Origin: Aporrectodea caliginosa | Taxonomy: Eukaryota; Annelida; Clitellata; Crassiclitellata; Lumbricidae | Direction of reading: 5' to 3' | Assembly (NCBI GenBank): GCA_020284085.1 | Contig: JACEVL010000426.1 | Location: forward strand, 1,082,501 to 1,146,500 | DNA length: 64,000 bases | Shown here: positions 1 to 12,827 of the stretch, piece after piece | Position numbering within the stretch: the stretch's first letter is position 1 | Layout: each line of letters opens with the position of its first letter | Program-made: the position numbers and the translations under genes | Notes under the pieces: generated by a model | Databases searched by the model: none | Told to the model about the DNA's origin: nothing | The model's input: only the letters and a program-made list of their open reading frames with translations

Positions 1-2486
1 GAAATTGTCATTCATAGAAGACGGACGCTGTGAGAGAAGCTTGAAATGAGTATAATTAGGGTGAATCAAGATTGCAGGCAAATGAAGAAGTAGCAAGCAG
101 TCATGATGCATAATACTAGCAGTACTGAAATCCAGCATAAAGAAAATTCTACAGATTTAGGCCTACGAGATATGCATTCAGCAGTGAGGCAATAGCTTGA
201 TGGTGCGAAAGATAGGTCTAAAGTTAGTAGAAGATACCTTATCACATGAAAATAAGACAATACAGAAAATCCTAACCAGATATGCATGTGCAAGGGAAAA
301 TGTAAGCGATTGAAAACCATTTTCTTCTATCCTGGGTTCCTTCGTTAGATCTGGAACGCCTCTGATGAGTCTTTCTTAACAATGCGCTATATAAATCTGT
401 GTTTACAATTACAATTTAAAAAATGAAAACATGTTTCTTTATACGCCTAACTTCACTGAGTATGTAAGCAACATATCTGTTGCGTCAAGCCACCATCCAG
501 AGTCCATGTGATATTTTTATATTGGACCAGGGAGCCAATAGAGACAAATTTAAGATTTAATGGATTAACCTGTCATTCAGAGAATGACCGGAGAGGCTGC
601 AGAAGAGAGAAAGTCGTATTAGAAAAACGTCTCTCGAGAAATAATGGCATAATGGGGTGTGTGCAGCAGAAATAAGGCAATCGATTGATGCTTCGGTAAT
701 AACTGCATCGGAAAATTACCAATTTCTGGATATAGGAGAGTAGAGAAGAAAAACAATAGGAATAAATTGCTTTTTGAGGCACTCATTAAGGCATTAAAAC
801 TATCAATAGCAGCAGTATTCTCTTCGCCGCCTTTTTCGTTTGCTGAAATCTCGCCAATGCACACTGAGGCTAAATACGTCTTTACGGACACATTCATCAG
901 TGAAGAAGGATCAAGCCATCGTGTCCATGGCTCACATAGTCCTTCCAACTCGTATTACGATGCAAGAGTGAAGAATAGCTTTACTGCTTTATTCGCAAAG
1001 AAGGCGTAGTTGTTTTCTTCTTCGTCTCCCCGGCACAACATCAACGTGGCAGTCCACGTAATGCGTGGAACCCGAGCCCAAAAAAGGTTCTAAAATTATA
1101 TTTTGACCTATTGCCATTATCGCATCGGTTGAACTCTTTACGAGTTTTAGGCTTTGATCATAGTGAATGCTTTCATTTGAACAATATTTTGTCGAAAGGC
1201 AAACATAGTCTAACATCTAGCATCCAAGGTCTATGGAGATAATTGAGGTAAGACAGTTGCTATTAAATATGTATAGCTTTGATGCCAGGAATTTACACGA
1301 ATGAAATGTAGATTTTAATGCAAACGTATCGCGAATGTAACGCCTAAAATAATTGAATAATGAAATGTCAATAGTAGGTGACAATAGAAGGCGTTAAAGT
1401 GTCACATCAGGTTATGTCTTTAGTCACGTAAAATGTCTAGTACTTAGAATGGCACTGTGTTCTTCTATGCATCAGACATTTTATGGTACTGGGGCTTGCT
1501 GATAATTACAGCAGCATCCGCTGTTTCAAGGCTCACTGTCAAACTGGCACGAGAAGAATGGCAGAGACAAATTTCAGGTAAAAACTGAAGCGAAATATTG
1601 CTGTTTTAAATGTTGATGTTAAATCTGAACAGAAAATGTATGCTTTTCATGGCTTATAATTATGATTGCCCAGAGACAACGCAAAGTGAATTATTTTGAA
1701 GTTCTAAATTCTTAAAAGAAACGTTCCGTTTACTCAAAAGCGGTTACCGCGCGTTCTTAGTTAACTGTCCCTCGAGACTTTAACAGTTTTACTGAAATCT
1801 GTTGACTGTTATCTGTCATGGTCATTTGATATCGAACAGCTTGCTTCTTCTTCCGAAGCCTGTTTTCTGCTTAACAGAACAGGTTGATCTGGTAGTACGA
1901 TATGAATGACCAAAGACTGCAACGGTCAGATAGCAATGGGGCTGGAAGATGGTTGAACGGTAGCACGCTGGCACGAAGATCAGAAGGACGCGGATTCCTT
2001 ATAATAGATGATCCTAATTAGAAATGTTTTCCGTGCTAAGGTATCTGCTGTTGGAATTATTCTATTGTGTGCGCGGGTCGCATGGCATAGCTAGTAGTTT
2101 TATGGGAGTAACAGTTTTCGACTTGGGACATTTCCTAATGCCTAAAGTCCGCTGCGCTGAACGACTATAAAAATATCAAGACCATTCTATGGTTTCTGGC
2201 TGGTAGCTAATTAGGCATATGTTTGCAGTCCACTTATGTTATGTGGCCTATTTTTCCTTTGTCTATTTACCATCGTGTCCATGGCTCACATAGTCCTTCC
2301 AACTCATATTACAATCCGCTTGCGTCGGGATCTCTTTGCACTGAAGTATCTCCAAGTGGTCGGTCCTCCACTCCGTTATCGACTGGAAGCGGCCTTGTTA
2401 GCCACTGACGGCATTTAGAGTTGTGTATTGTGCGGCCAGAATTACTTAGACTATAGATTTTCTCTTGTGGTGAAATTGCCAGTCTT
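1..2486. other. No gene recognised; repeat-derived DNA
   Basis: I see no exon or conserved protein here. Around 345-400 there is a retroposon-like 3' tail (a gcctctgatgag motif, then gcgctatataaat), the same kind of tail that ends LINE copies elsewhere in the window. A stretch of about 42 bp at 917-960 (starting catcgtgtccatggctcaca) recurs almost unchanged at 2270-2312, so both are probably copies of one dispersed repeat. Confidence 0.5.
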
Positions 2487-2690
2487 GAAAGGGTAGTCCT
2501 AGGTTTCAACGAAATGATACATGACAACGAAATGATACATGTCAATAACAAATGAAAGGTCTTTGAAAGGGTAGGCATAGGTTTCAAAGAAATGATACAT
2601 GTCAACAACAAATGAAAGGTCCTTGAAAGGGTAGGCCTAGGTTTCAAAGAAATTATACATGACAACAAAATGATACATGACAACAACAAA
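2487..2690. repeat. Minisatellite, ~60-bp unit, three copies
   Basis: Three consecutive units each start gaaagggtag and continue through a gtttcaa(a/c)gaaat block and an aatgatacatg block. The third unit and the first have an extra copy of the tgatacatgacaac sub-block. The repeat stays open on the minus strand and gives a repetitive Leu/Ile/Ser peptide, which is a by-product of the repeat and not a gene. Confidence 0.8.
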
Positions 2691-2947
2691 TTTTGCTGAA
2701 AACCATCGGTTAGGTTGGTTTTCAGTGAAGGCCTAAGATTCCATGTTTAAAAGGCACATTGTCAGGGCTAATAACCTGTTTTAGAGAATTCCATTGTTCG
2801 TTAAGAACATGTGCTCACTGTTTATAGTAGTGCACGAGCCGATGAATAACTGTTTCAGTGAACTTAACTGTAAACAACGAACGCCCTGACAAGTACAGAG
2901 CGAGGTGTGGTTGTGCTTCTGCAAGGCCGTCCACCGGTCACTGGCCA

Positions 2948-3243
2948 CTAACTCCCTGTTACCCTGAACTTCGCATATATACAGACAGACATAATATATG
3001 TAGGCTATGTATATATGTGTCTCTCTATATATATATACACACACATACACATACATTCAAAGATAGATACATACATGTATGCATGCATACATACATGCAT
3101 ACATACATACATACATATATACACATGTGCATACATACATACATATATACATGCAGTACATATACATTATACATACATGTCTGTCTACTTGATCTTCTGC
3201 TTCTTTTACTTAACTCCCTGTTACCCTGAACTTCGCATATTTT
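2948..3243. repeat. ~30-bp direct repeats bracketing a TA/CATA simple repeat
   Basis: The block taactccctgttaccctgaa plus the following cttcgcatat occurs at 2948 and again at 3211. Between the copies lie runs of TATA, CACA and CATA. The arrangement fits either a local duplication across a microsatellite or the insertion of a simple-repeat-rich element; no coding content is visible. Confidence 0.7.
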
Positions 3244-3284
3244 ATTTAGCTTGTAGCCATTATAGTTTTTACAATAATTTGACA

Positions 3285-3720
3285 TTCTCTGACTCCGGTC
3301 GGCGAAGGAACTCGTGCCTGCAGACGTCTGCTGGACTTGACAGTGCCATCATTCACGGCTCGTGGCTCTTGGTTCGGGACGAAGGCCATTGAGCACCACC
3401 AGCAGCAGGAGCATCGGCATCGGCTGCGAAGGAGATGAGCCCCAAGGGACGTCGCACTTACAACCCATCGACCGACGGCCAGTAACACATCGCCAACTGA
3501 CAAATCACTGCGCGGAACATCTGGCGTACAGTTACGGGTGGGATTTGGTCGGATTAGGCAAAGATGCGCTTACACTTCGCTGCTCCGGCGGCGGTCGTCG
3601 GCTAAGCTCTCGCCGCCCGCCGCTCGCCGCCCGCCGCCAGGGCCGCCGGGTGTATGTAGTCGTGGCCCAGCGGAGCAGAAGAGATTGGGTTCGATGTCTA
3701 AGTAACCGTTCTTAGGCAAC
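3285..3720. other. GC-rich stretch, no gene recognised
   Basis: This stretch is markedly richer in G, C and CpG than its surroundings, with a gccgcccgccgctcgccg run near 3620. Short ORFs are open on both strands but none has a recognisable domain. It could be a promoter-type island or a remnant of a GC-rich element. Confidence 0.35.
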
Positions 3721-3916
3721 GACAGAGGAAACGAGCGTTTTAAGGAAGGAACGGATTTCTCAATCTCAGATAATAATACTACTTTGATTGCCGCCATTTG
3801 CACGTGACGACTTCACAAGAGCATCAAAGGCACGCACGTATTCAGTACCATTCAAAGGAGCAGAGCTTCGGGAGGTTCAAAGAGACGCTATATAAATACT
3901 TTTACACATACACACA

Positions 3917-4546
3917 CCCATAGATGGATACATACACTCATGCATACATATTATGCATACATACATACATGATACATACATACATACATACATACATACA
4001 TACATACATACATACATACATACATACATACATACATACATACATACATACATACATACATACATACATACATACATACATACATACATACATACATACA
4101 TACATACATTCATACATGCATACATACATACATGCATGCATACATACATACATACATACATACATACATACATACATACATACATACATACATACATACA
4201 TACATACATACATACATACATACATACATACATGCATGCATACATACATGCATACATACATACATACATACATACATACATACATACATACATACATACA
4301 TACATACATACATACATACATACATACATACATACATACATACATACATACATACATACATACATGCATGCATGCATACATGCATGCATACATACATACA
4401 TACATACATACATACATACATACATACATACATACATTCATACATGCATGCATGCATGCATGCATACATACACATACATACATACATACATACATACATA
4501 CATACATACATACATACATACATACATACATACATACATACATACA
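3917..4546. repeat. (CATA)n microsatellite array
   Basis: About 600 bp of almost pure CATA tetranucleotide with scattered CATG and CATT variants. A 4-bp unit without stop codons leaves all six frames open, giving long spurious ORFs of His-Thr-Tyr-Ile on one strand and Met-Tyr-Val-Cys on the other. It is preceded at 3885-3900 by gacgctatataaatac, a retroposon-like 3' tail, so the array may have grown from the tail of a retroposed copy. Confidence 0.95.
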
Positions 4547-4636
4547 GACTGCGCTCTGAAAGGCAGCAGACTGCAACAGAAAGTATGTAAGTTAGCGCTT
4601 TTAAAGGGTTCCCAAAATGCACTTTATACAAGTCCA

Positions 4637-4740
4637 AATACATACATACATACATACATACATACATACATACATACATACATACCTATATACCTGCATA
4701 CATACATTGCACACATACACATATGCATGCATACATACAT
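4637..4740. repeat. Short (CATA)n array
   Basis: A second, shorter run of CATA units. It follows a segment (4590-4636) that resembles the degenerate 3' tail seen at other retroposons here (aaaatgcactttatacaag). Confidence 0.85.
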
Positions 4741-7341
4741 TCAAGTAATTTTATTTTCACTTAATAGAATAAACATTGATACGGTAGGACTTTTGAAACT
4801 TATGTTTCTTTATGAAAACAGCAAAGTAAATTGCATGGCGTCTAATAATTCAGTTAGTTTCTCTAAACATTTCAAATAGCGCCTCTTACGTACCGCAGAA
4901 AAGCACTGCCTGACCCCGGTGCCAAGATTATAATAACGGAAGTATTGCCAGGAATAAATGTTTGTACCGTTCCTTGCAAGGAAAAGTACGTCGTATGAAT
5001 GGGAACAGGCAGAAAAATTGACGAATTATTTCGAAGACCGCCCAAATTTGTAACAAGTAAGCTGCGGATAGAATGTGGCTTTGTGAGTTACCAAAATGCG
5101 TTATATGTAAAATATAAATAAAAATGCGCTATATTAAATGTCATAATACACATATGATATTATACGTGCTCATTATTATGCTTACCTTTCTTCTGGTCTC
5201 ATCCCGTTGGGTTCATTTAGATAACAGAATAGGATACAGACAAAAGCAACGTGTATAGTACTGTAGTACTCCTAAATCACTGATCAACGGTCATGCTATC
5301 GTCACCTGTCCTCGGCCTCGTCGTCGTCGTCGTAGTTACTATGACCGTCTGCTGGCTGTCCACTCCGTCTTATGACCAGCCAAGCAGGACAGGCTACATG
5401 CCATGCCGTGACACCGCAGCCATGCACCGGACGCAGGCCGACCGACCGACCGACCGTCCGAGCGACGGTCCGTGGAAGCCTCCGCCGCCTCCGACGCACA
5501 AGCCATTGCAGACACTGCGTTGTGCGGGCGCCGCTTCAACGTAAGGCCATGTAAATCGAATTGTAAAACGTACCGCTTTATGATCTGATATCGTGAGAGG
5601 CAATACTATTTCAAAAGATGAAATCATTTATTGGCGTATAACAGATCTGTTTCAGGTATCTGTAATATTTATTTACTTGATCTGCAAGTATGTTTAAACA
5701 TAGCACAGTGAGTTTGATACAGCAATTAAAAGAAGCAGCAAGTTTTCATAAATTTCTTTTTTAGACAATAAAATATTAAAAGAGATTCGAAGTTCAATAG
5801 AAAATTAATATTAATTCATGTATTTATAATTTTTGAAGCTTAGGTTACAGAGAAACAGCAAACCAGTGAATAAAGAACATTCATCGCCAGTTGTTTGTCT
5901 ACTTGTAAACATGAATGTGTAATGGAGATACTATTAAAAGTGAAGTTAGGCCTACACAACGAATTTTGAAAGCATTTCTAGAATGTCCACTTGGTTACAA
6001 AAAAAGAACACAATATTGATCATGAAAACATTTGGAATCCTGAAATCTATGAAGATTTGTACCAATGCAGTAGTATTTCAAACAGCGGAAGGCCACGAAT
6101 CTCTCTTATGCATACTGGTCAGCGTTGCATAGGCCTACATCAAGATACCCTAAAGGGACTTGAAGGCATCTAATTTAAGCTCCATGGCTCATCCATCACC
6201 TATTGATAGAACTTTCTGACACTTCCATTTACCTATCAGCTGATTATGTCACTCTAACTTTCGCCTCTGACTCGCCTGTTTCGCAATCTTGGAGATGACA
6301 TCCGGCTAATTTTGATAAACCACTCTGTTATCGTTCATCCAATCTAATGCAAAATGCACGTTTATTCGTTTACATGCTAATAGGCTGTCGCAAGTGTCGC
6401 ATAAGCCAATTGCCTGCAATCGACTTTAAATACACCTGCGCATTTGAATAGATCTTTAAACGGAGTAGACAATAATTTGACATTATAAAAATTACCGTGT
6501 TATTATATCTAATAAAAAAAATTGCAAAACAGAAAGAGACACATATTTTCTATATCTAAACCTACAGTCTATAATAATAGTACACCGGAAAAAGTCATCA
6601 CATAGGCTACTGACAAAAAGTGTCTTGCTCGCCCAGTGGCGTAAATCACGGAAGGGGGGACAGAGGGGGACAATCCCCAAAGTTTTGACTGGAGCCTATC
6701 TGTCCCTCCCAATATGCAAAAATCCATCCCCAGACAAAATTCTGTTCCCCAAAGTTATGTACAGATTTTCGCCTCTGTGCTCGCCACGTGATAAGATAGT
6801 AGTTTTGGTAACGGAGTAGTCAAATATTTGACGGACGCATATTTGTGTGTTTGCCAAAGCAGCAGAACAACATCTGCTTTAATGTAATGTTTAAATATGA
6901 ATACAATAAAATATATTTTCACATCAACGAAGAGTTGTCATTGGGGTTGAAAATCACGAAAACTGACCACGGGCAGTAAAAGAGTTAGACAATGACTTCT
7001 AAAATATTTTATCATTCGAGTTCATCACGAGGATAAAATTCACCTGTGTATAAAGCCCCTACGTGCAGGATTGTTACTGGAATTTATTTCTTTGACCAGC
7101 TTTTGATACAGGTGATACGGACGTAAACTCACCTGTTTTCCGGAAATGTTTCCTGTTTTGTAGCTTATTCTTCAAATAGACCTACGTGTCAATAGTGTAG
7201 TATACAATGTTCCAGATATTGCAGGTCAGACAGATGTTCTGACCTGTGATAATACAGATATTAACTACGAAGTTATGCACGCGTCAATCTAAGTGGTAGA
7301 TACTACGATTCAGTACGTGCCAATGGATCGGAATAGGTGGA
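4741..7341. other. No gene recognised
   Basis: AT-rich DNA without a supported exon. A GC-rich patch at 5290-5550 has open frames on both strands but no domain. At 6634 the sequence cagtggcgtaaatcac looks like the terminus of a hAT-type element, followed by G-runs and C-runs; I find no matching right end, so it is probably a truncated copy. Confidence 0.5.
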
Positions 7342-7619
7342 TTACTACTGGATGGAATAGTTGTTGAAACAGCGCCTTTCCACCGAAACTCCGGAATCAC
7401 ATCACGAAAGGTTCAAATCCGCATGGTACTAGGAAACCAATTGAACACTAATAGATAAACCACTTCCGGGAATATTCTAGAATGGTCAAGCTACAGGATA
7501 TTAGCTGCATTGTCCAATTGAGTTCGAGACGCATGAACTACCAGGCTACCATATCGGACTCATTGAACTGAGAATGGTGTTTTGAATTCACAAGTGTGAT
7601 TGACTATTAGTAAGTCATA
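7342..7619 (+). repeat. Left LTR-like direct repeat
   Basis: The 278-bp left copy of the direct repeat. It contains a 20-bp segment (7464-7483) absent from the right copy, and a 6-bp segment (ctacag) also absent there. Outside these gaps the two copies agree. Confidence 0.85.
7470..7482 (+). promoter_or_regulatory. Perfect three-unit heat-shock-element match
   Basis: The bases gaatattctagaa fit the inverted pentamer pattern GAAnnTTCnnGAA exactly, preceded by TTCCGG. It lies only in the left repeat, inside the 20-bp segment missing on the right. It may be a heat-shock-factor site driving the element, but a 13-bp match can occur by chance. Confidence 0.35.
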
Positions 7620-7713
7620 GAAATCAGTCGCCTTCAGAAGAACAAGTATATCAGAGTCAGAGAGCGATGAAGACGTTGTAGATCCAGACTATAATTTTCT
7701 AGCTCATGACTAA

Positions 7714-8879
7714 ATTCCGTACTATCCAAACCAAAAAGACCTCAACGACTTGATCAGAGATCATGGTCTCACCAAGTCCAATGCAGAACTTTTGACGTCT
7801 AGACTCAAGCAGTGGAACCTGTTGGATGAGAGTGTTCAAATCGCAGATCAGAGGAAGCGTCATCAAGCATTTTCAAGTTTTTTTACCAGTCAAGATGGAC
7901 TCTGCTTCTGTCACAACGTTGCCGGTCTTTTTCAGGAAATTGGAATCGACTGCAACCCGAACGAGTGGCGTCTCTTCATTGACAGTTCATCTCGGAGCCT
8001 CAAAGCCGTGCTACTCCATAATGGGAACAAGTATCCGTCTCTTCCTCTGGCTCACTCGGTACACCTCAAAGAGGATTACAACAGCGTGAAAACCTTGTTA
8101 GCCGCCTTGAAGTTCGATGAGTGCGGCTGGGATGTCATAGGAGACTTCAGAATGGTATCATTCCTGATGGGTCTGCAAGTGGGTTGGACAAAGTTTCCTT
8201 GCTACCTTTGCCTTTGGGACAGCAGAGACAAAATGCGCACTACCACAAGCGGAACTGGCCCCAGCGGACCGAGTTCAATGTGGGTAGCAAAATGTCAAGT
8301 GGGAGCCACTGATGGATCCTCGGAAAGTGCTCATGCCACCACTGCATATTAAATTTGGCCTAATGAAACAATTTGTCACGGCTCTAGATAAGGAATCGGT
8401 AGCTTTCAAATACCTTCAAGGTTTCTTCCCTAAGCTGTCTGAGGCAAAGGTCGAAGCTGGTGTCTTCGTGGGACCACAAATAAAGAGAATCATGGAGTGT
8501 AAGGATTTCTCCAAGATGCTTTCTAGGACTGAGAAAGCGGCTTGGAATAGCTTCGTAGCGGTGGTTAGATGCTTCCTGGGCAATAACAAGGCCGAAAACT
8601 ATGTAGAGCTGGTTGAGACTCTAGTGAAGAACTACAGTAAAACGGGATGCAGGATGTCCCTGAAAATTCATATCCTTGATGCTCACCTTGATAACTTCAA
8701 GGAGAACATGGGAGCATACTCGGAGGAGCAAGGAACGCTTCCACCAGGATATACTAGACTTTGAACGTCTCTACCAAGGACAGTACAATGAGAACATGAT
8801 GGGAGACTACATCTGGGGGCTGATTCATGAAAGTGATTTACAGTATAACCGTAAATCTCGCAAAACTACGCAAATCTAA
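7714..8879 (+). pseudogene. Frameshifted transposon-associated ORF, unnamed family
   Basis: The reading runs in one frame from about 7714 to 8240 (containing LNDLIRDHGL, WRLFIDSSSRSLKAVLLHNG, and FPCYLCLWDSR near the end), moves to a second frame at about 8240 (NAHYHKRNWPQRTEF), a third at 8312 (PRKVLMPPLHIKFGL to about 8745), and another at about 8740-8879 (FHQDILDFE, MMGDYIWGL). At least three frameshifts therefore break it. I recall proteins of this type as multi-copy, uncharacterised sequences in invertebrate genomes, sharing the CYLCLWDSR, PPLHIK and MMGDYIWGL blocks. The CYLC block could be part of a zinc-binding site. Function unknown. Confidence 0.7.
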
Positions 8880-9163
8880 ATTTCGGGTGGTCAATTTTTG
8901 TATCAGTCTAGTATTGATACATGTTGCTTTAGAGTCATTTTATGGTTTCTTGTGACCTATATAGTTTTCTTCTGACTTCACGTGAACAAAAACAAACAAA
9001 TTCGCTCGTTTGTTGTGGAAATAGGTTTTTTCTCTTAAATATCATTCTCCAGTCCGCAAAAGCAAAGTTTAAACAGAATAACAACCATTTCCTATACTTT
9101 TGAGGCACAAATAACCAGGAAATTACACTCATTGCCCAGGAACAAAAATCGTGTTACATAGTG

Positions 9164-9415
9164 TTACTACTGGATGGAATAGTTGTTGAAACAGCGCCTT
9201 TCCACCGAAACTCCGGAATCACATCACGAAAGGTTCAAATCCGCATGGTACTAGGAAACCAATTGAACACTAATAGATAAACCACGGTCAAGGATATTAG
9301 CTGCATTGTCCAATTGAGTTCGAGACGCATGAACTACCAGGCTACCATATCGGACTCATTGAACTGAGAATGGTGTTTTGAATTCACAAGTGTGATTGAC
9401 TATTAGTAAGTCATA
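9164..9415 (+). repeat. Right LTR-like direct repeat
   Basis: The 252-bp right copy, identical to the left repeat apart from lacking the 20-bp segment with the heat-shock-like site and the 6-bp ctacag segment. Confidence 0.85.
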
Positions 9416-11173
9416 AATATGAATCATTTTCTTTTGGTGCTAAACATTAATTCAAGTTTTTCTTCGCCATTTGTGCTGTTAGTTACTATTGACGATCATA
9501 ATTAATCCGATTTAAAGTTCCACTGATTGCAAGAAACACAAACTGGACTGTCAAAATGTCAACAGAGATTCGTGAGTGTGACTGCATGACACGACTGGCT
9601 TTATGCCTTTGACATCGGTCATAGTCAAAGGACGTAGTCGAGGAGCACTAATGCGGATGACTGTCATCCGTTTCAGAGCAGGAATGACCGAGGGACTACT
9701 TGACGTCGGCAATCAAAGACTGAGGAGAGCAACAAACGCCAAAGCAACGGAATTAATTCGCCGTACACTTATTAGGAAGCGCTGGAGGAAGATCGTCGTC
9801 GCATTCGTTAGCAATTCAAAGCAGGAGGAGAAGGATCTCCGTCCTCTTCCTGTTGTTCATCTCCTCTCGTCGCCGGAGTTCCATTACCATTAATTCCTAG
9901 CGGCCGAACAGCAGCTCGGCCTCGTCGCAGATTCCGCACACTAATTTGGCCGCGGCAACAAACAGTAATAGATTTACGCGATATTTGCCTTTCGGATTAT
10001 ACGACGACAAAGGAGAAGCAGCTGTAATTGTAGCAGAGAATACGGCGTTGGTGGATCGGCTTTGCCTAATGTCTTAACTGGCGACTTAGAGTGCTATGCA
10101 ACAGCTATCAATCGATGGCGTTCCAGAGTCTAGTATTTGAACGGAAGCGTTAAGTTTAGTTCGTATTGATTCATTCAATCTGGAGATTTATATAGCTCTC
10201 CTTCATAATCTACCCAGGAGCGCTCCCTGCCGAACCGCGGCTAAAGAAAAAAGACTTGAGTGTATATTATTATTATTACAGTGCATAGTTGAAACTGCGG
10301 CGGCTGTAGCGTTGAATCTTCGTGAGTTGTCAGTTTTGAGGACGTGATGGTAGGTTTGGACTCTGGTCCGATTTATATTATCACCCATTCTCTAAATACC
10401 TTGACCTGCTGCCAATTGTTCTTGGGTCAATTGTAAATGTAATTGTAGTTCGGTTGTAATTAATTACAATTTGATCACCCAACTATATTTAAAATTAATT
10501 GTTTTGACTCCTCAATTAGGCCTACATATGTACTATGTAGTAGTAACCGCAATTGATATTAAGCAAGTAAGTAATTGAAACTGCGCACATTGTTTGATTG
10601 TAACTGACATAGTGTAATTGATTTCTGACAATTACTGAACCCAGTCCTTGATTCAATGGCATAGATACATGAGCTGTTTCTCATTTCCTTAAAAGTTTCT
10701 AAATTGAACACGACCGGAATCCTGATTGGCAAATAATTACGTGCAAGGTGCATTCAAGGTCACTACTGCCAGCGTCCAATATTATTCCAGGCATAGGAGG
10801 TTTGCGACACATGTAGAGGCTTAAATGGGATTCGATCAGTATACAGTCAACATATTGCGAACCTCTGATATCTGATCTCCTGTCAGCCATCATAAGCCGT
10901 CTCTTCAACCTTGAGATCAATGTTATATCTATAGACCTATCACTTATGCTCTCTACTCGATCCTCGGTTAAAATTCAGGTGGTAGAGCAAGTAGGCCTAA
11001 GCTGAAGTACATCTCAAATAGAAACAGTTACAGGAAACAGTAGATCAAATACATTAGAAACAACAAACAATCGAGAATACTGTGATCACAGAAATGCAGA
11101 ATTATGACGGACCTAATCATCAGTTTTCTCGATTTCTTCCTCCTCAGTTGCTGCTGTCAATAGTAGTATTTCA
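9416..11173. other. No gene recognised
   Basis: The largest open frame (9603-9893, plus, 96 residues) is arginine-rich with no recognisable domain and no obvious splice context, so I do not call it a gene. The rest is AT-rich with runs such as the imperfect palindrome ttgtaattaattacaa near 10456. Confidence 0.45.
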
Positions 11174-11273
11174 GTTTAACGACACTGTGTGATAACAAAG
11201 ATCATTAGCGTCGCCCTCCTCCTTTGTCCAGGCTTGGGACTGGCACTGACAGCGTACGATCAGTGGTGGAGTT
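11174..11273 (-). repeat. Dispersed SINE-tail repeat, copy 1
   Basis: This about 100-bp block (gtttaacgacactgtgtga ... gcttgggactggcactg) recurs at 17795-17897 and 22986-23079, with a partial copy at 20476-20512. Read on the minus strand it ends in the sequence AGTGTCGTTAAAC. The copy at 20476 is preceded on that strand by a tRNA-like head, so this is probably the 3' part of a tRNA-derived SINE. Confidence 0.7.
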
Positions 11274-11613
11274 GCTTCTGTCAATGAATCAACCGACACA
11301 GAAGAACTAGTGAAGAAAACGCTGAAGCTCTTCGGTTTCATGGATAGGGGTATCCGTGCTTGTGATGTACTGCCTGAGCAAGATGACTTACCATGGCATC
11401 TAGACATGAGGTGACTCAATATATCAAATTAAGGCCACTGGACAATGAAGGTGATTTGTTAGCCTCGTGGACATCTCGTGTATCGTTACCTGATTTTTCA
11501 TTTACAGCTGGAGCAACAAAATCCCTTCAATTCCAGCATCATTGGCTTCGGTTGAGAGAATGTTCAGCAGCGTGGGGAAGAATTTTCTGACACAGAGAGC
11601 GAGCTTAAAGGTA
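11274..11613 (+). pseudogene. hAT transposase C-terminal remnant
   Basis: In one frame, 11510-11610 reads IPSIPASLASVERMFSSVGK followed by NFLTQRASL, the dimerisation-domain signature of hAT-family transposases (A-S-x-E-R-x-F-S-x-x-G then R-x-x-L). Upstream, another frame reads TEELVKKTLKLFG and EVTQYIKLRPLDNEG, which fits the part just before that domain. The frame changes and missing N-terminal region show a decayed 5'-truncated copy. Confidence 0.65.
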
Positions 11614-11783
11614 GCTGTAGGTTTTAGAGTGTAATTTTTATCAGATACAACAAGCAACTACATTGGGTGTATTATGATCAGAATTGCCGCTTGAGTCTCT
11701 CTTTGCCAAATACACAAAAACAACACAGAACCGCCACAGCGCCTTTGTGAGGTCCTAATATGCGCTATATTAAGTGTCCTGAT

Positions 11784-12473
11784 ACATACATACATAAATA
11801 CATACATAATACATACATACATGCATACATACATACATGCATGCATACATACATACATACATACATACATACATACATACATACATACATACATACATAC
11901 ATACATACATACATACATACATACATACATACATACATACACACATACATACATACATACATACATACATACATACATACATACACACATACATACATAC
12001 ATACATACATACACATACATACATACATACATACATACATACATACATACATACACACACATATACATACATACATACATACATACATACATACATACAT
12101 ACATGCCATACATTACATATACATACATACATACATACATACATACATACATACATACATACATACATACATACATACATACATACATACACATACATAC
12201 ATACATACATACATACATACATACATAAATACATGCATACATACATACATACATACATACATACATAAATACATGCATACATACATACATACATACACAT
12301 ACATACATATACATACATACATACATACATACATAAATACATGCATACATACATACATACATACATACATACATACACACATACATACATACATACATAC
12401 ATACACATACACATACATACATACATACATACATACATACATACATACATACATACATACATACATACATACA

Positions 12474-12507
<34 letters not shown>

Positions 12508-12793
12508 CATACACACATACATACATACATACATACATACATACATACATACATACATACATACATACATACATACATACATACATACATACATACATAC
12601 ATACATACATACATACATACATACATACATACATACATGCACACATACATACATACATACATACATACATACATACATACATACATACATACATACATAC
12701 ATACATACATACATACACACACATATACATACATACATACATACATACATACATACATACATACACACACATATACATACATACATACATACA

Positions 12794-12827
<34 letters not shown>

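Larger units (their letters stand above)
7342..9415 (+). mobile_element. Mobile element with LTR-like direct repeats
   Basis: Two direct repeats, 7342-7619 and 9164-9415, flank a coding remnant on the plus strand. The repeats are the same base for base except for two gaps in the right copy (20 bp and 6 bp). Their ends are ttactactgg and agtaagtcata, not the TG...CA of ordinary LTRs, and I see no target-site duplication, so the retrotransposon class is uncertain. The internal ORF is a protein I associate with repeated, unnamed transposon-like proteins of invertebrates; I see no reverse transcriptase, integrase or DDE motif. A segmental duplication flanking an older element is the main alternative. 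Confidence 0.7.

Noticed and set aside
2487..2690. Regularly spaced repeats resembling a CRISPR array
   Set aside because: Units are contiguous minisatellite copies without unique spacers, and the genome is eukaryotic.
3877..4879. ORFs of 186-308 codons with the same composition
   Set aside because: Same cause, the (CATA)n array at 3917-4546.
9603..9893. 96-codon plus-strand ORF, basic
   Set aside because: No recognisable domain, no splice or promoter context; kept only as a note.
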